From the NCBI GenBank assembly GCA_959347315.1, contig OY365814.1, forward strand, positions 4,273,864 through 4,337,863: 64,000 bases of DNA, given 5' to 3'. Source of the DNA: Bimastos eiseni (taxonomy: Eukaryota; Annelida; Clitellata; Crassiclitellata; Lumbricidae). Below, one piece after another: positions 1-12,798 of this stretch. The position numbers were made by a program, and so were the translations under genes. The notes beneath the pieces are model-generated. The model had not been told where the DNA came from. It did no database searches and was given only the letters and a program-made list of their open reading frames with translations. How positions within the stretch are numbered: position 1 is the stretch's first letter; each line of letters begins with the position of its first letter.

Positions 1-540
1 TGATCCCCCTCTACCTTATCTCCTCCCTCACATCCTCCTCATCCTCCTCATTTCTGCTGCTATTCCTCCTCCTGTTCCTCCTCAGCTCTCTCTCTCTCTC
101 TTACGCTTCCTCTTCTTCCTCCTATTCTTCCTCATCTTCGTCTTCCTCTTCATCGTCATATTCCATCTTTTCCTTCTGCTTCTGCCTGTCTGCTGACTCT
201 CCTTTTCTCTCCTCCTTCTTTTCCTATTCCTTAGCCTTCTCTTCTTCCTCTCATCCTCAAGTTCCGTACTCCTCTTCTACCTCTTCTTTCTTTTCTTACT
301 CCTCCTCTTCCTACTTCCTTTCTCCTCCTCTTGCAACGGATCTCCTCTTCTTAACCCTGCTTCTACTTCTGCTCCTGCCATTTTGCTGATTTTCCTTTCC
401 CTCCTCTCCTCCACTAAAACCCCTCCTCCAGCTTTCGTCCTCCTCCTCTTTCTTTTCTGCCATTCCTTTCTCCTCCTCCACTTCCTCCTTCTTCCTCTGT
501 TTCCGCGCCATAGTTACCACCACGGCTGCTTTCACTGATG
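1..540. repeat. Polypyrimidine (CT-rich) tract
   Basis: Almost pure C/T on the plus strand, dominated by CTC, TTC and CCT triplets, with no clean unit. The minus-strand open frames here read as Glu/Lys/Arg-rich low complexity and look like composition artefacts rather than a gene. A similar tract lies at 59.35-59.79 kb. Confidence 0.8.
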
Positions 541-635
541 CCGTTTTTGACGATGCTACTATTACGACAACAGCAAGTTGTGATCCTATTAGCCTGGTAG
601 GTAGCAAGACTCTGAAAGGGCATGCTAATGATGTC

Positions 636-735
636 ACGGGTACGGGTATGCCCGCGGGTACGGGTCGAGTCGGGTAGCAATTTTGAGTACGGGTCGGGTA
701 CGGGTAACGGTCCTGTGCTACGGGTACGGGTCGCG
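636..735. repeat. Degenerate CGGGTA repeat
   Basis: The hexamer ACGGGT/CGGGTA recurs about ten times with spacers such as CGAGT and CGCGTAG. It is not a canonical telomere repeat (TTAGGG). Confidence 0.6.
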
Positions 736-740
736 TAGAA

Positions 741-1825
741 AAAACGCGCTCCCCGCAGACCTCAGTTATCTACGTGTTGACAATGAATCGATATTGAATT
801 GATATTTGCGCACCAAAATATCGTCGTTCAGTCTAGTTTATTGCTCCTTCCTACGATTAGTTGTTATATGCCTACCTGCTGTTATCTATTTCAAATATGG
901 TGAAACCTGGAAGACGTGTCAGCGTCTGCTCAGATCCACTGACCATTCTAGGCCTACTAACAATTCAGTCATTTCGAGCTTCTTCTTGCCCTTTGAGGCT
1001 CGACATCCCAAACATCCTTCTCAGTTTCCTCTGTGAATTTCGCGGTCTACTTTCGTACATTTTATTACAATAATATTACAATTGAAGCAATAAGTGGAGT
1101 TACTAAGAAAATATTATCATCTTGTTAGACAACCTTTAATTAGAAGGAAGCTATAGACAATAACAAAATACCTCCCTCCCTGAAAAGCAGTATCCTAAGA
1201 ATTTCCATAGTTTTTCCTGAGCTTTAGCTACTTTGTTTCTTTCTTTTAATATGTTCTTAGTACACCAGCTGATCGTTTTCAAAATCATTTTGGCATTCCC
1301 TTTCTGCTCAAACTCCTCAAAAGTAGGCCTACCTTTTAAACTGGCTAGGCAAGTATTCACAATTATTTAATTTATCCTTAATTTTACAATTTAACACCTT
1401 CACGGCTTCGTTCAGATCCATATTTGTGGCTTGTAATCTTACGGTTGTCTGGTGAAACCTTTCCGTGAGGACATACCAGAAAGTTGTAATTTTCCAATGT
1501 ATTCCCTATTCAATAATACCATATGCGTCATGCTTTGGCTGTTTCGTCCAGGTTTTCTGTAAATTTTCTGTGAATAACCCTTACCCTAACCATCCTTATT
1601 TTTTCACATCTACAGTTGAATGCTTTTAAAGCATCGGAATGGGCAGACCATCTAGTGTCACTCAAGCCTTTGACAACAGGCATGCCACCAAAGGCATTGA
1701 CCAATAGTTCCCACAGTAGAATTGAATAGGCCTATCCACCGAAATGACGATGCCAATGGATTTGATTAGCGTCAAGCAACTCGTGCTATAAATCTCACAA
1801 CTTCCATAATAAACCGGTAATGCCG
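741..1825. other. No gene seen
   Basis: Short open frames only, on both strands, without family resemblance or matched splice signals. Several AGGCCTA motifs occur. I see nothing that can be assigned. Confidence 0.5.
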
Positions 1826-1950
1826 CATGAGCCTCTGCTTTTGTTGGGCCTCAAATTTTATTGGGCCTCTGCCTTTGGTGGGCCCTGCTTTTGGTGGGCT
1901 CTGGTTTTGGTGAGCCCTGTTTTTGGTGGGCCCCTGCTTTTGGTGGGCCC
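1826..1950. repeat. GGTGGGCCCTG minisatellite
   Basis: About seven imperfect copies of a 15-18 bp unit with core TTTTGGTGGGCCCTG. The minus-strand frame through it reads as a repetitive QKQGPTK-type peptide, which is a by-product of the repeat. Confidence 0.7.
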
Positions 1951-1959
1951 TAGGCTTCA

Positions 1960-4900
1960 ACCAAGTCAGCCTTATGGATAATACGGCCCTGCTAATTGGA
2001 CGAAGACAGGGATATCGCTATAACTGGTGCAGTAAGTAGGTCCATTGCTGCTTGTTACATCGTGCGCTCTGTATAATTTCATATCAATCACTTAATATTC
2101 CGGCGAGCTACGTCGAACGAGTTGTAAATAAAGAGTTCCTCTGTTCGCTTGACTATTGAATATAATAAGGAGTCTGATCGAATGTCTGTGTCTAATACAT
2201 TAAACGTACTAAACACAAGTACATTTTACTAAAGCGGTCATGTTTTCGTAAGGGTCTTCTGATGGCCCTCTCTGCGGTGACCTGACGGGGCTGGCTGAAT
2301 GCTCCGCTGAGAATCCCTTCTCACTCTTCGACTCAACAATTCGCTCCCTACTCGCCGTTTTCATCGAGTTCTTGACTTGATTTTTGAGTTAATAAGGAGT
2401 GAAAATACCACTACAGTGTGATTCATCTTACTACGAAGTGTATTTAATACAAAGTGACGGATGGACTGTGAAGTTGAATTTTGATGTTCAACGAACGAAA
2501 GAGAAAGACGTGTGGCTGGCAATGGTCACTAAATAAATAAATGGTCTGTTGATTGACATGTTGTGAGCTAAGAGAATGGTTTGATTTCCTAGGTTTTATA
2601 TTAAATTTGGTAGCAGTTAAAGTTTGCCCTTCCTGTGGGCCCACTGCCCACAAATCCTTGACTCTACAATTCACACTGCTTTTCATGGGAAAAGCCGGTG
2701 TGATTTAGAAGTTAGTTTGTAACTCAGAATCAGAAAGACCGGGTCATGGCATTTTGTTCAGTTGACAATAACATTATAATAGTGGCGTCATGGTTAGTTT
2801 GTGATGCATCAGTGGTCATGGATTAATTCCGATCAGTTAATGGCCAGGATTCACTAAGTTTTGAGCGGAGAATCGATCGGCGTTGCCAGCATAATCTTCC
2901 GGAAATCACACCACCTAGCGATTTAAGCTTGAGATTTCTTCAGTACTCTGTAGAACCCTGGATCACATTTTATGGCGCTCATTCGTTAGCAAGGTAATGT
3001 TTCTGGCGTGTCCTTAATCTGTCTGTCCTTTTAAACTTCATCAAGGTCTTTTAGAGAACATGCGACGACACTCAGGTTTCATATGCGAGTGCAAATGTGT
3101 ATTTTGTTATGCGTTTGGACACAAATTGCTCAAACATCATCTAATGAACGATTTAATGAGAGCAAAAACAACTTAACCTTCGACTTACTATGTACTTACT
3201 TGTATCTATCGAAACTCTGCTTTATAAGCAATAATTTTGCCAAAATGTTTATGATTTGTCGAAAGTATTTTTTTCTAAATTGTTAGTAATATAACCTCAG
3301 AGCCTATTTCGTGTGTGATGTTGATTTACGCCGCTTGTTTGTACAAACGACAATGTAGCGCCTATCGTTAGCTTCGCCATCACTGTCATTCTTCAGTGTC
3401 CTGGCTAAGTACCTGTATATACATATATGATACCCTAATCTTTATTTGTCGATCTGAGTTCCGCAGCTATACTTGCTGTACGTGAATCTCTAAATCACAA
3501 TATCTCAATTTTTCAATGACTCGATCCCGCAGCCCTTTTGCTGTACGTCGATTCATAAATCATTTCCTTAATCTATAGGTAACGATGAGTTCTACATCTA
3601 CCAAGACTGCACAATCATCAAAGTAATCAACAACACCACATTAGGGTATTAGGAATCTAGCTCACACGGACACCCGATAAACGACTCATAAATAGCTTTC
3701 ATCAGTTTCTTATCATTTCGCTCACTCATATAAGAACCAGATTAAGTCAGCCTTGCCAGTGAAGATTATTAATAATAAGCTAACTTATGGATCAACATAA
3801 TGTTCATAATAATTCTCTCAATAATAAGTTCACAATCTTTACGAAGAAACGACATACAAGGAATAAGCGACTTGCTCATATAATCTCATAATCATGAGTT
3901 CGTAACTATTTAATCATCCTTAATCATCAGGGACCTATTACTTGGCTTATAATCTTCATCATAAAGGTGAGCCTCGCGGGGCTACATAATTCAAGCGCAT
4001 GGTCTCAATAATAATAAAAATAATAATAATAATAATTCAAATAAACTACATAATAATAAGTTCCTTATACAATAAAAAGAATCACGTTGCACAGACTTTA
4101 CCTCGTATGAGCTGAACCGTCAAAAGTCGATTAAAACACTTAGGCAGGGTATTATATACCTAGGTGAGTTAAGGCATGCAGTCACTGAAGCCAATCCTAG
4201 AAGAGCTACTTCTCAGAAGGCGACCCACCACAGGTGCCAGATATAATAGGAAGGTAGGGACCACTCATATCCTGCTGACCAATAGAATGGCCTTAATTAT
4301 TATTATTTCTATATTATAGCATCATGTGTATAACAGTATTAGTGCATAAATATCTTAGCCTTGTGATAGATCTATTGCAACATGTGACCCTTGTCTTTTC
4401 TCAATTGCATTGAATACTTTTCCAAAAGATGTTCATACCATTATGTCTTGCTATATTTAGCAATCAGACAAATGCTGTCCTCTGTCATCAGATTCTAGAT
4501 TATCACCATCAATGTCATCATTTTCATTCATATATCAGTTTAACAACATTATAGGCAGAAAACAGTTGAGGCCTTTTAAACGCCAGTTACCAAAGAAAAT
4601 GGCCAAGGAGGATGTCTGTCACGTGACCATTCATCAAAAATGAGAAAGACAAAAAGTCACAAAACATATATTATAAGGCCCCTCTTTTGAGACATTAAGC
4701 GTATTACCTCTGTTCTGACTATAAGATATCTTTGAGGGTTAATGCCTTACACAGGGTTTCGCACTTCCATAGGATTGAACCTACATCTGCTACATTTACC
4801 AGTATCTCCGATCGATACCTGGTTGAAGGTGCATCAGCACAACCCTAGCTAAGTCAGTATTAGGCTCTCGGAGAGATAGTGTACTACAAACAACTTTATT

Positions 4901-5382
4901 GCTAGGCATACAGAAAGGCGAGACTATATGACTAATCTACATACGTCAGATATGTTCAGATTCACAATTAGAATACAAAAGGATTTAGATAACAACCAAC
5001 GTATAGAAAAAGAAACCAAGTACCTGAGGATAATTGATTACCGAGAATATCGTCTAAGGTAGGGGAACCGTAGTACGCGAGTTAGCCTTCTCTGTTCTCA
5101 TCAGTGTTGAACGACCTCAACCACTCGCGCTTATTCCATTCCACCTTCTCCGTTTCGTCAACTCCTCACGTTCTTCACCGTCCACCTTCCTTGCTCCAGC
5201 CCGACCAAAAACCAACCAACCTTCTCTCTCTTCTCTCTTCCTTTATATGTCATCCGTCCCACAGGCGAGTCTCTCTAGGCCTCTGATAAGGATAGGGCGT
5301 AAGTATACACCGAAAGGAAGGCCCGCACAGAGCAGCACCCAGAAGGACCCAATAACTATCCATCCTAAAACATGGAACTAAT
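1960..5382. other. No gene seen; short AAT microsatellite at about 4004-4037
   Basis: AT-rich unannotated sequence. It holds a short AAT-type microsatellite near 4.0 kb and scattered frames under 80 codons. A TTGTAAATAAAGAG motif near 2123 could be a polyadenylation signal of an old element, but nothing else around it supports a call. Confidence 0.45.
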
Positions 5383-6946
5383 AATATATATATATATATA
5401 GATTATAGGGTTATAGTTACTTTCACTTCAGCTAGTAGTGTTCCAGCGGTGACATACTTCAAGAGAGGCACACATTCTAATGCAGTAAGATTTCATAATT
5501 GAACTAATTGCTTCGTCCTGGAATATCCGTCATAATCAAAATAAGAAAGAATGAAGCTATAGGCTACATAGGCTATATAAAATTGATAAGTAGGCATGAG
5601 AGCAGACTATTTCAAAAATTGTCGTTGATTTGTTGTAAAATAATACTAAAACCACAATTCAGAACTGTCGCATTACATTACATTACAGTGCATGTATGAG
5701 CTTAATCTTTATAGATGCATATAAATAATTACATTCTATATAATATTATTATATATTTATTCATTTATTTTATTTTTATTTTTATTTATGTTTCTGTTGT
5801 TCACTTGTTGTACGGCATATACGTTCTCATAATTTGCATAATTATTTACATATTTATTCATTAAGTTGATGGGGTGGGGTGCTAGATTTACGATTGGCAG
5901 AGAGTGCAATTATAACCCATCTAAGGCTATGTGTAATTATCTTCCAATACCATGTAGTAAATGGTTATGCCAGTAGAGAGTCACACCTTGTTCACTCGTT
6001 CAGGCGCTTTGCAGTGCTTAGATCCTTTTAAGTTACCACTGACCTACATAGTATGTGCAATATCCGTTTGCGCAGCGATTAGCCATGGGTCTTGAAACAG
6101 AGTTGCTAAATGCACTGCATATATATATATATATATATATATATACAAATATATTGTTAGATTCTCGCCGTGCGCATTCCATGGGTTTAAAGGAATCATG
6201 CTTGCAATTAGGCACTACCTGTGTTATAGTATCCTTGGAGGCTCGGATCTAACACTTATGCTGTTGTACCGTCTCCAACGGTCTGTCTCTGCCTGTATGT
6301 GAATGGGCCTTACTCTGTGAGAAGGAGTGTCGTGGTTGATATAAGCAACTACGTCGTAGTGATCGGGGAGTATGCTTTGCTTTGCTCTTAGGTATAGGCT
6401 TAGTTGTGATTGCCGGCTGTCTGAGACAAGGGTCTCGTACGTTTTTGAAGCAAGCATATCTTCCAGTGTAATTAGTTAAGTTACTTACGACGACGTTTGA
6501 GGTTTTCTTCTGCTGCTAGGGAAGACTCTCGTTTGTGTCGTCTTCGTCGTCAGCTTCGCTACGTCTCGTTGACGGGTAATGTATATTTAATTTATGAGCG
6601 AAGTTTCTTTGTCGATCAAGTATGAGAACATTATAGTTAATATAATTTTTGAAAACACAACGAGTCTTGCCTTTCTCATATCTTGATTCTGACAATATAT
6701 ATATATATTTGTATATATATATACAAATATGTATATCTTCAGAAGAGGTCGTTCCTCGTGTCTGACTCCATTAAAACCTGTCTGTCTCATTATATATGCA
6801 TAAACACACGCGCGCCGCTCAACTCAGCCAGAGCAACTATAGGCCCTAAGTCCCACAAGTTAATCTATATATAATTATATATATATATATATATATATAT
6901 AATTCATGACTACTGTACAAGTCAGCGCCCCATAAGGTCTGACTAG

Positions 6947-6990
<44 letters not shown>

Positions 6991-7057
6991 GCATATATAT
7001 ATACATATATATGTAGCATTCATGCTACATTATATATATATACATATATATATTAAG
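5383..7057. repeat. TA-rich microsatellite region
   Basis: Several (TA)n runs: about 5384-5401, 6119-6146, 6697-6729, 6870-6902 and 6950-7052. Unique AT-rich sequence lies between them with no recognisable gene. Confidence 0.7.
7011..7030. repeat. Short inverted repeat inside TA microsatellite
   Basis: Nine-base arms ATGTAGCAT / ATGCTACAT separated by TC, continuing on both sides into self-complementary TA runs. The whole stretch of about 60 bp could extrude as a hairpin just upstream of the SH3 exon. Confidence 0.6.
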
Positions 7058-7061
7058 GCAG

Positions 7062-7277
7062 AATGATATTGCGAGCAGTTCAACATTTTAGTCCGAAACA
7101 GATGAGACACAGCGAGAGAATTGAATTTGAAGATATTTTGCTAATGCGAAGACGGGCGCCTTTGATGTGTGATTGGATAGATAAGGAAAACTCGGACGAC
7201 GAAGTGGATCCTTACGCTGTAGCTATTCCGTTTAAAAAAGGCGACCAAATGGAGACCATCCCCCCTGCAAACATCTG
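7062..7277 (+). CDS. SH3-domain exon 1 (copy A)
   Basis: Encodes about 71 residues starting MILRAVQHF and ending PFKKGDQMETIPPANI. The opening RAVQHF fits an SH3 first strand (ALYDF-like) and the FKKGD segment fits the conserved L-F-K-K-G-D turn. A 39-residue acidic and basic insert separates them. The donor G|GTGATT follows position 7277 and leaves a phase-2 junction. The matching exon at 7716-7795 supplies the rest of the SH3 domain. The acceptor side is weak (GGCAG directly after a TA microsatellite), so the 5' edge is uncertain. The exon is paralogous to 20478-20757 on the other strand. SH3 domains bind proline-rich ligands; the partner here is unknown. Confidence 0.55.
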
Positions 7278-7715
7278 GTGATTATGTCTTAAGTAACAGA
7301 TAATTAAGCTTATTGAAAATTAAATTCAATCCGCAATTATACAAAACACGTTCATTTTCGTCTCTAAATGACAGCAAACCTTTACTAAAATAATGGTCAT
7401 AAGGATTCATGCGCTAGGGGTATAATTCGAAAGAGTATTTAATCAGTAACTGTTGAATGTATACCGTTCTACTGGTAGATATACGCGTTAACAGTGCATT
7501 TGGATAACAATAAACTGGACTCAATATTTATCGAAATTCAAAATATATGAGAAGAAGCTTAGTGGAAAAGCGAATAAGGCATTCTTTATATAATGACTCG
7601 TTGCCATTAATGATATAAATGTATGTTTGTACTTGCAATTCTTTGTAGTGCATTTTTGAAACACCTCAATGGCAAAATGCAATAGCTAATGCCCATATTA
7701 ATAATGTTTATGCAG
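7278..7715 (+). other. Intron between SH3 exons (copy A)
   Basis: Bounded by GTGATT at the left and TTTATGCAG at the right; phase 2. No other feature seen inside. Confidence 0.5.
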
Positions 7716-7795
7716 TGACAGGGTCGGATGGTGGGAGGTGAGGCATTTGAACAGCTGGAAGATTGGTTTCATACCAAGAAGTCGCGTTGTAATAG
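7716..7795 (+). CDS. SH3-domain exon 2 (copy A)
   Basis: An 80-nt exon after TTTATGCAG and before GTGGGT. It reads WWEVRHLNSWKIGFIPRSRV, the second half of an SH3 domain: WW, then G-x-IP and the final strand. It joins exon 7062-7277 in phase 2 and ends in phase 1. It has exactly the same length and splice phases as the minus-strand exon at 19867-19946, which makes the exon call much firmer than the short reading frame alone would. No downstream partner exon was identified. Confidence 0.6.
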
Positions 7796-9090
7796 GTGGG
7801 TACCAGAGGTGCTAGACGAGAGTATATGTTTGGAAGTTGAGTCTTTCATCTATTAAAGATACATGTAGCTCATTGTTTTATGACTGTGTTAATGATTAAA
7901 CTGTCTAAACTAGTTTTTGACTCTGAGCCGACGCTTTAAGAGTAGTGAATTGGAATGTTGACGCTAATAATAATAGGCATTTGATTCGTACATGTATTTC
8001 GTATACTGCGCACAGTGGACCTGACATAATATCATTACCAACTTACGAGAGATATTGAAATCGCAATCCTAATTGCTAAATGGATTTCTGAAATCGTTTC
8101 AGACAGGATTTGTATGGTTGAGAGTATGAGTAATTGATGAACGCAGAGACGAGTGTAGTGCAACTTCTGGTTTGAAACACTGACTTGGCAAATTACAACT
8201 ACATTTTGGGCTCTATTAATAGCAAAATGGCAAGGGCTTGAGAGAGATTGTATGTGAAGTATGCGGAGAAACGTGGTTACATGTACTTTATAGTTTTAAT
8301 AGATACCACATCCAATTATGTGACAAAGAAAGGATTGTTTAAAATAACGGCTAAAGAAGACGCTCAGCAAAAGATGTTAAAACATAGACGTTCATAGAGT
8401 TATTAGAATTAACTGAGAGTAAAATAACTATAGACTACAGCGCCAATTGGGGATTTAATTCGATAACGATGTTTAATCGTGACCTTATTAAAATTATCCA
8501 GCCTTAAAACTCATCTACGCCTGGGGTTGAATTTTTAACTTAGCGGGTGTGTTCCTTCGGCAGGGAAATTCTCCCCGATCGCGAATATTTCATTTGGCGA
8601 TCGCTACATGTGAAACCTAATTTTCATTTTAAAATTATCATGACCCTGCAACTGATGCATTTGGCGGGTTTTTTTTTAATTTATAATGTCGATGAATTTT
8701 GAATGTCAAAATACCCGAATATAAGGTTACTTTGATGCGTTCACCTATTAATCTGGAAAATCGTAGAGCGTTCCGTTCGTCAGTCTCTCATGGAATAAAA
8801 GAATAATTTTCTGATTTACAGAAATATATATTTTTAGAAGGGAGCGAATATTATTATTTATAAGAGGAATATAATTATAAATTGAAATTAAAATTGTTCG
8901 TAGGAAAAAAAGTGATGCATCTTTCTCGAAAGATATCAGGTTCGATCGCGTGATATCTATGCCTGTATTTATAATAAATTTAAAATGCATTAATATATAC
9001 TTCAGTTCGCAAACGCCCGAACGATGACAAATATTAAAAAATCTTTGAAAGTACTTACCGACAGCATCTTAATGGATCTCTTGAACAGCA
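7796..9090. other. No gene seen
   Basis: Unannotated AT-rich sequence between the SH3 exons and the minisatellite. It may be intron of the SH3 gene; no further exon was recognised. Confidence 0.4.
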
Positions 9091-9966
9091 GACATAGGAT
9101 GAGACATAGGATGAGACATGAGATGAGACATGAGATGAGACGTGAGATGAGACGTGAGATGAGACGTGAGATGAGACGTGAGATGAGACGTGAGATGAGA
9201 CGTGAGATGAGACGTGAGATGAGACGTGAGATGAGACGTGAGATGAGACGTGAGATGAGACGTGAGATGAGACGTGAGATGAGACATGAGATGAGACATG
9301 AGATGAGACATGAGATGAGACATGAGATGAGACATGAGATGAGACATGAGATGAGACATGAGATGAGACATGAGATGAGACATGAGATGAGACATGAGAT
9401 GAGACATGAGATGAGACATGAGATGAGACATGAGATGAGACATGAGATGAGACATGAGATGAGACATGAGATGAGACATGAGATGAGACATGAGATGAGA
9501 CATGAGATGAGACATGAGATGAGACATGAGATGAGACATGAGATGAGACATGAGATGAGACATGAGATGAGACATGAGATGAGACATGAGATGAGACATG
9601 AGATGAGACATGAGATGAGACATGAGATGAGACATGAGATGAGACATGAGATGAGACATGAGATGAGACATGAGATGAGACATGAGATGAGACATGAGAT
9701 GAGACATGAGATGAGACATGAGATGAGACATGAGATGAGACATGAGATGAGACATGAGATGAGACATGAGATGAGACATGAGATGAGACATGAGATGAGA
9801 CATGAGATGAGACATGAGATGAGACATGAGATGAGACATGAGATGAGACATGAGATGAGACATGAGATGAGACATGAGATGAGACATGAGATGAGACATG
9901 AGATGAGACATGAGATGAGACATGAGATGAGACATGAGATGAGACATGAGATGAGATATGAGATTC
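9091..9966. repeat. 12-bp minisatellite, about 73 tandem copies
   Basis: Unit GACATGAGATGA. The order is 2 copies of GACATAGGATGA, 2 of GACATGAGATGA, 12 of GACGTGAGATGA (9139-9282), 56 identical GACATGAGATGA copies (9283-9954), then one decayed unit. Because the unit is a multiple of three and lacks stops, both strands stay open: MRHE/MRRE repeats on plus (ATG at 9024, stop near 10001) and MSHL/TSHL on minus. I treat both as repeat-driven frames, not genes. The near-perfect identity of the last 56 units points to recent expansion or homogenisation. Confidence 0.9.
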
Positions 9967-10295
9967 ACCGAAGGTTCTTAAACGATATTATACGAGCATA
10001 ATTTTTATATATATAAATAATTAATATTTAATTTATAATTTATATGTATAATATAAATAATTTATATATATGAATATATATTTAAATATATATATATATA
10101 TGGATATGCATCTGGCTGTAGCGAAAATATATATATTATTTATGTGTGCTTGTCTGTGTGCTTGTATGTGTGCGTGTATGTGTGCTTGTATGTGTATGTG
10201 TCTTTGCTAAAATACTTTCCTTTCTGAGCGTTGCATTTAATTATACAAATATTTAAATTATGTTATTAGTTTATGATTTATTGCATAAGAAGTGA
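9967..10295. repeat. AT-rich stretch and TGTGTGCTTGTA repeat
   Basis: About 10000-10105 is TA-rich. About 10140-10200 carries a GT-rich 12-bp repeat (TGTGTGCTTGTA and variants). This lies just past the stop of the minus-strand beta-propeller exon and could be its 3' UTR or flank. Confidence 0.6.
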
Positions 10296-11251
10296 TTATG
10301 TTTGACTGAACGTGAAAACTTTAATTGTTCCCGGGTGATACCCTGCAACGATTAGTTGCTTCTGTTCTTCGTCGTAGCACAATCTAACAGACTGTTCGAT
10401 CTCGTCTTCTATTGAACAAAGAATTCGATTCCATTTGAGATCGGAATCCAAGAGAATCACTCTATTATACATGTCAGCCACAAACACTTGATCGTCTGAA
10501 TCGAGAGAGAGGTATTCAGGGCCATTCAGTTGTTGTGTTTCATTTGAAGGAATAAAACGACGGACAACCATCTGTCCATCGCTGGTCAACTCACTTATAT
10601 ACCATTCACTGTCCCTCTTGCTTCCTCGTGACCCACTCTCTCCCATCTTCTCCTGTTTTTCTATTTCCTCCTTCTCCTCCTCCTCCATCTCCTCCTCTTC
10701 TTGTTTCACATCGATCGACTTTCTCTCACCTGACCAGTGAATGATGATGAAATTCCCGATGGATGTTTCCACGGCATGAATTGGGTCTTCAATGTCTGTT
10801 GGTAACGAAATCGATCGAATAAGTTTTGCATCTGATCCGTAGATCATCAGATTTAGCGATGAATTACTCAACAGCAATAACTGACCATTACTGGACACTG
10901 AGAGAACATCCTTTAGCTCACAATCAGTGGTCAGCCATTTGATGATTTTGTGTTGGTCATCCGTTTCTCTTGTAATTTTCCAAACGCAGTTCTCGTATAA
11001 GCCGATGACGTAAATACAATTTTCATTCTCACTGGATGCGATGTCATTTGGATTCTGGATCTCTTTTACATTGAATTCTCTCTGAAGACGAAATGAATTT
11101 CGATCCTCAAACACACAAATTACGCAAGACCCCAAACGCAAGACGTAGATTTCATTTCTCAGTTTAGTCACTCCATATATGAACAACGATTTATCTTTGT
11201 TTTTCTTTACCTCAAAACTCTGAATTAAGTTGACGGAAAGCGAAGACAAGA
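10296..11251 (-). CDS. Terminal exon: NHL/beta-propeller-like protein
   Basis: Encodes about 318 residues ending FTFSQT and a TAA stop at 10296-10298. An acceptor CTATTTTAG precedes position 11251 and gives a phase-1 start, matching the phase-1 end of the exon at 12442-12798. The chain repeats a blade-like pattern: NPNDIASS...IYVIGLYENCVWKI, then SVSSNGQLLLLS, then HAVETSIGNFIII, then GPEYLSLDSDDQVFVADMYN with VILLDSDL, then VRLCYDEEQKQLIVAG. This is typical of NHL-type beta-propellers, which usually serve as recognition or scaffold domains. A Glu-rich insert (about 25 residues, near 10640-10715) interrupts one blade and looks like repeat expansion. The ligand is unknown. The first in-frame ATG of the open frame lies in the presumed intron, so it is not taken as the start. 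Confidence 0.65.
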
Positions 11252-12441
11252 CTAAAATAGAAATCAATTACTGTTTATTCATTGCAGCTATATAGCTATC
11301 TTCGCTAGTTTATATATTTAAAATATTTTATTACAATTAACTACTAATATTACTGACAAAATCCCATTGTTTAATATTTACTTCCTAAGATGACTTTTGC
11401 TAAGATAAATTGTGCCCCCCGTTTTTCAAAATCTTATTCCACCTCTGCCAACAGTTATATGTTTTAAACAAACAGCTATCTCTGAGAACTTATAAAGAAA
11501 AGCTCTATAATATGGGTTTTAAACCCAAAACTAGGCCTGAGAATTTATAAAGAAAAGCTTTATAATACAGGTTTTAAAACAACAACTATGCCTGAGAACT
11601 TATAAACTCGAACTCAGGCGCGCTATAAATGATAGTTATATTATTGTATAGTGAGAAGAGGTTTGAACAAAACAGTAATATTTACTTCTTTGTTGATTTT
11701 TTCTTATTTTAATTAGGCAATTAATAGAATGCAGGCAAACATTGGCAACTGTTTGTTCATTCAGATGATAAATTTACTTAAACCAATTAAGACTGGATTA
11801 TTATTATGCTCTCATTTACGTTAGTTTCCATAATCAGAAGCGCATTTGGCATTTTGGCAACTTATAAATGTAGTTCATCGATCTATTACTTTCTATGTCA
11901 TTTTTGCTCTTATCATAAAATATTCATGTCCTTCTGTTTATTAAAATAATATCTTTATACTTGCTCTCCTCGCGAGTAGCTGTATCTTGTATCAGAGGGC
12001 GTCGAGAAGTTGTGTATAAACCTCCTCCTCCTATCCCTCCCTTAGCCCAAAACTGACTCGTCAATCAGCAGGAAGGCGTGCCTTAGTCGCTTTTTGATCG
12101 GTGATTCGCTAGGACTAGAGGCAACTGCGTTCCGTCATTGGTCGGCCTTGCCCCTGCATCCGCCCGCTCGATACCTCGCAGGAGACAGAAGATGTGAAAA
12201 CTGTCTGAGAATTATAATTGACCGTCATATAAATTTGATGGTTACAGGAGACGACACTAGCGACAGATTCGAAATAATATTATAGACCTATTCCTGTTTG
12301 CTGCATTCTATTTTAAAAAGATAGATCCGTTTCTTCAGATTCAACATTTTAACCAGCGCCATTCTGACGAATTTCTTCATCTAAGATTCAAGTGTTGTCC
12401 ATATTTTATCTTCTTTTGAATATATTTTGATGATAACCTAC
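11252..12441 (-). other. Intron, phase 1
   Basis: Runs from the GTAGGT donor at 12441 to the TATTTTAG acceptor at 11252 on the minus strand. No gene is seen inside. About 12.0-12.3 kb is GC-richer, with a short plus-strand frame of no recognisable family. Confidence 0.45.
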
Positions 12442-12798
12442 CAACTGTTTTCTTGATCTCAGTGCGATCAATGTCGAGCACAGTTGATTGGCTTATTTCA
12501 GAGGCTGATCGTTGAATATCTGTAAGACCATGTAATATATCTGTCAGTTTATTTGATTCGTATTGCCTTTGAATATATTCAAGTGCTGCTTGTGAATGAC
12601 ACCAGATCCAAACGATCACAGTCTTTCTGTCCAGTTGAGAGTTGATGATTTCTACGCCTTCATCTTTCAGTTGACTGATGAGTTTATCAGTTTTATGTGA
12701 CCTTGGCATCGTTCTGTTTCGAAGATTTTCAAATTTTTCGTGAAATTGTCGAGTTGTACACTTTGCATCACGATATTGCACTTTAACTTTTATTACAA
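12442..12798 (-). CDS. Internal exon, TRADD-N-like domain (tentative)
   Basis: A 357-nt exon after TTTTCAG and before GTAGGT, phase 1 at both ends, about 118 residues. It reads QYRDAKCTTRQFHEKFENLR, then a beta-rich core TVIVWIWCHSQAALEYIQRQ, then helix YESNKLTDILHGL. A hydrophobic strand followed by S.xALE.xxxxYESGKL fits the alpha/beta core of the TRADD-N-like domains found next to death-fold domains in invertebrate immune proteins; that assignment is from memory of the family and is weak. The symmetric phases let it join the beta-propeller exon 1.2 kb downstream and, by phase, the F-box-like exon at 17.5 kb. Confidence 0.4.

Noticed and set aside
636..735. Interstitial telomere repeat
   Set aside because: The unit is CGGGTA-like and irregular; no TTAGGG or TTAGG run is present.
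9024..10001. 325-codon MRHE-repeat frame on plus and 299-codon MSHL-repeat frame on minus
   Set aside because: Both follow automatically from a stop-free 12-bp unit; there is no codon-level drift, splice support or domain outside the repeat.
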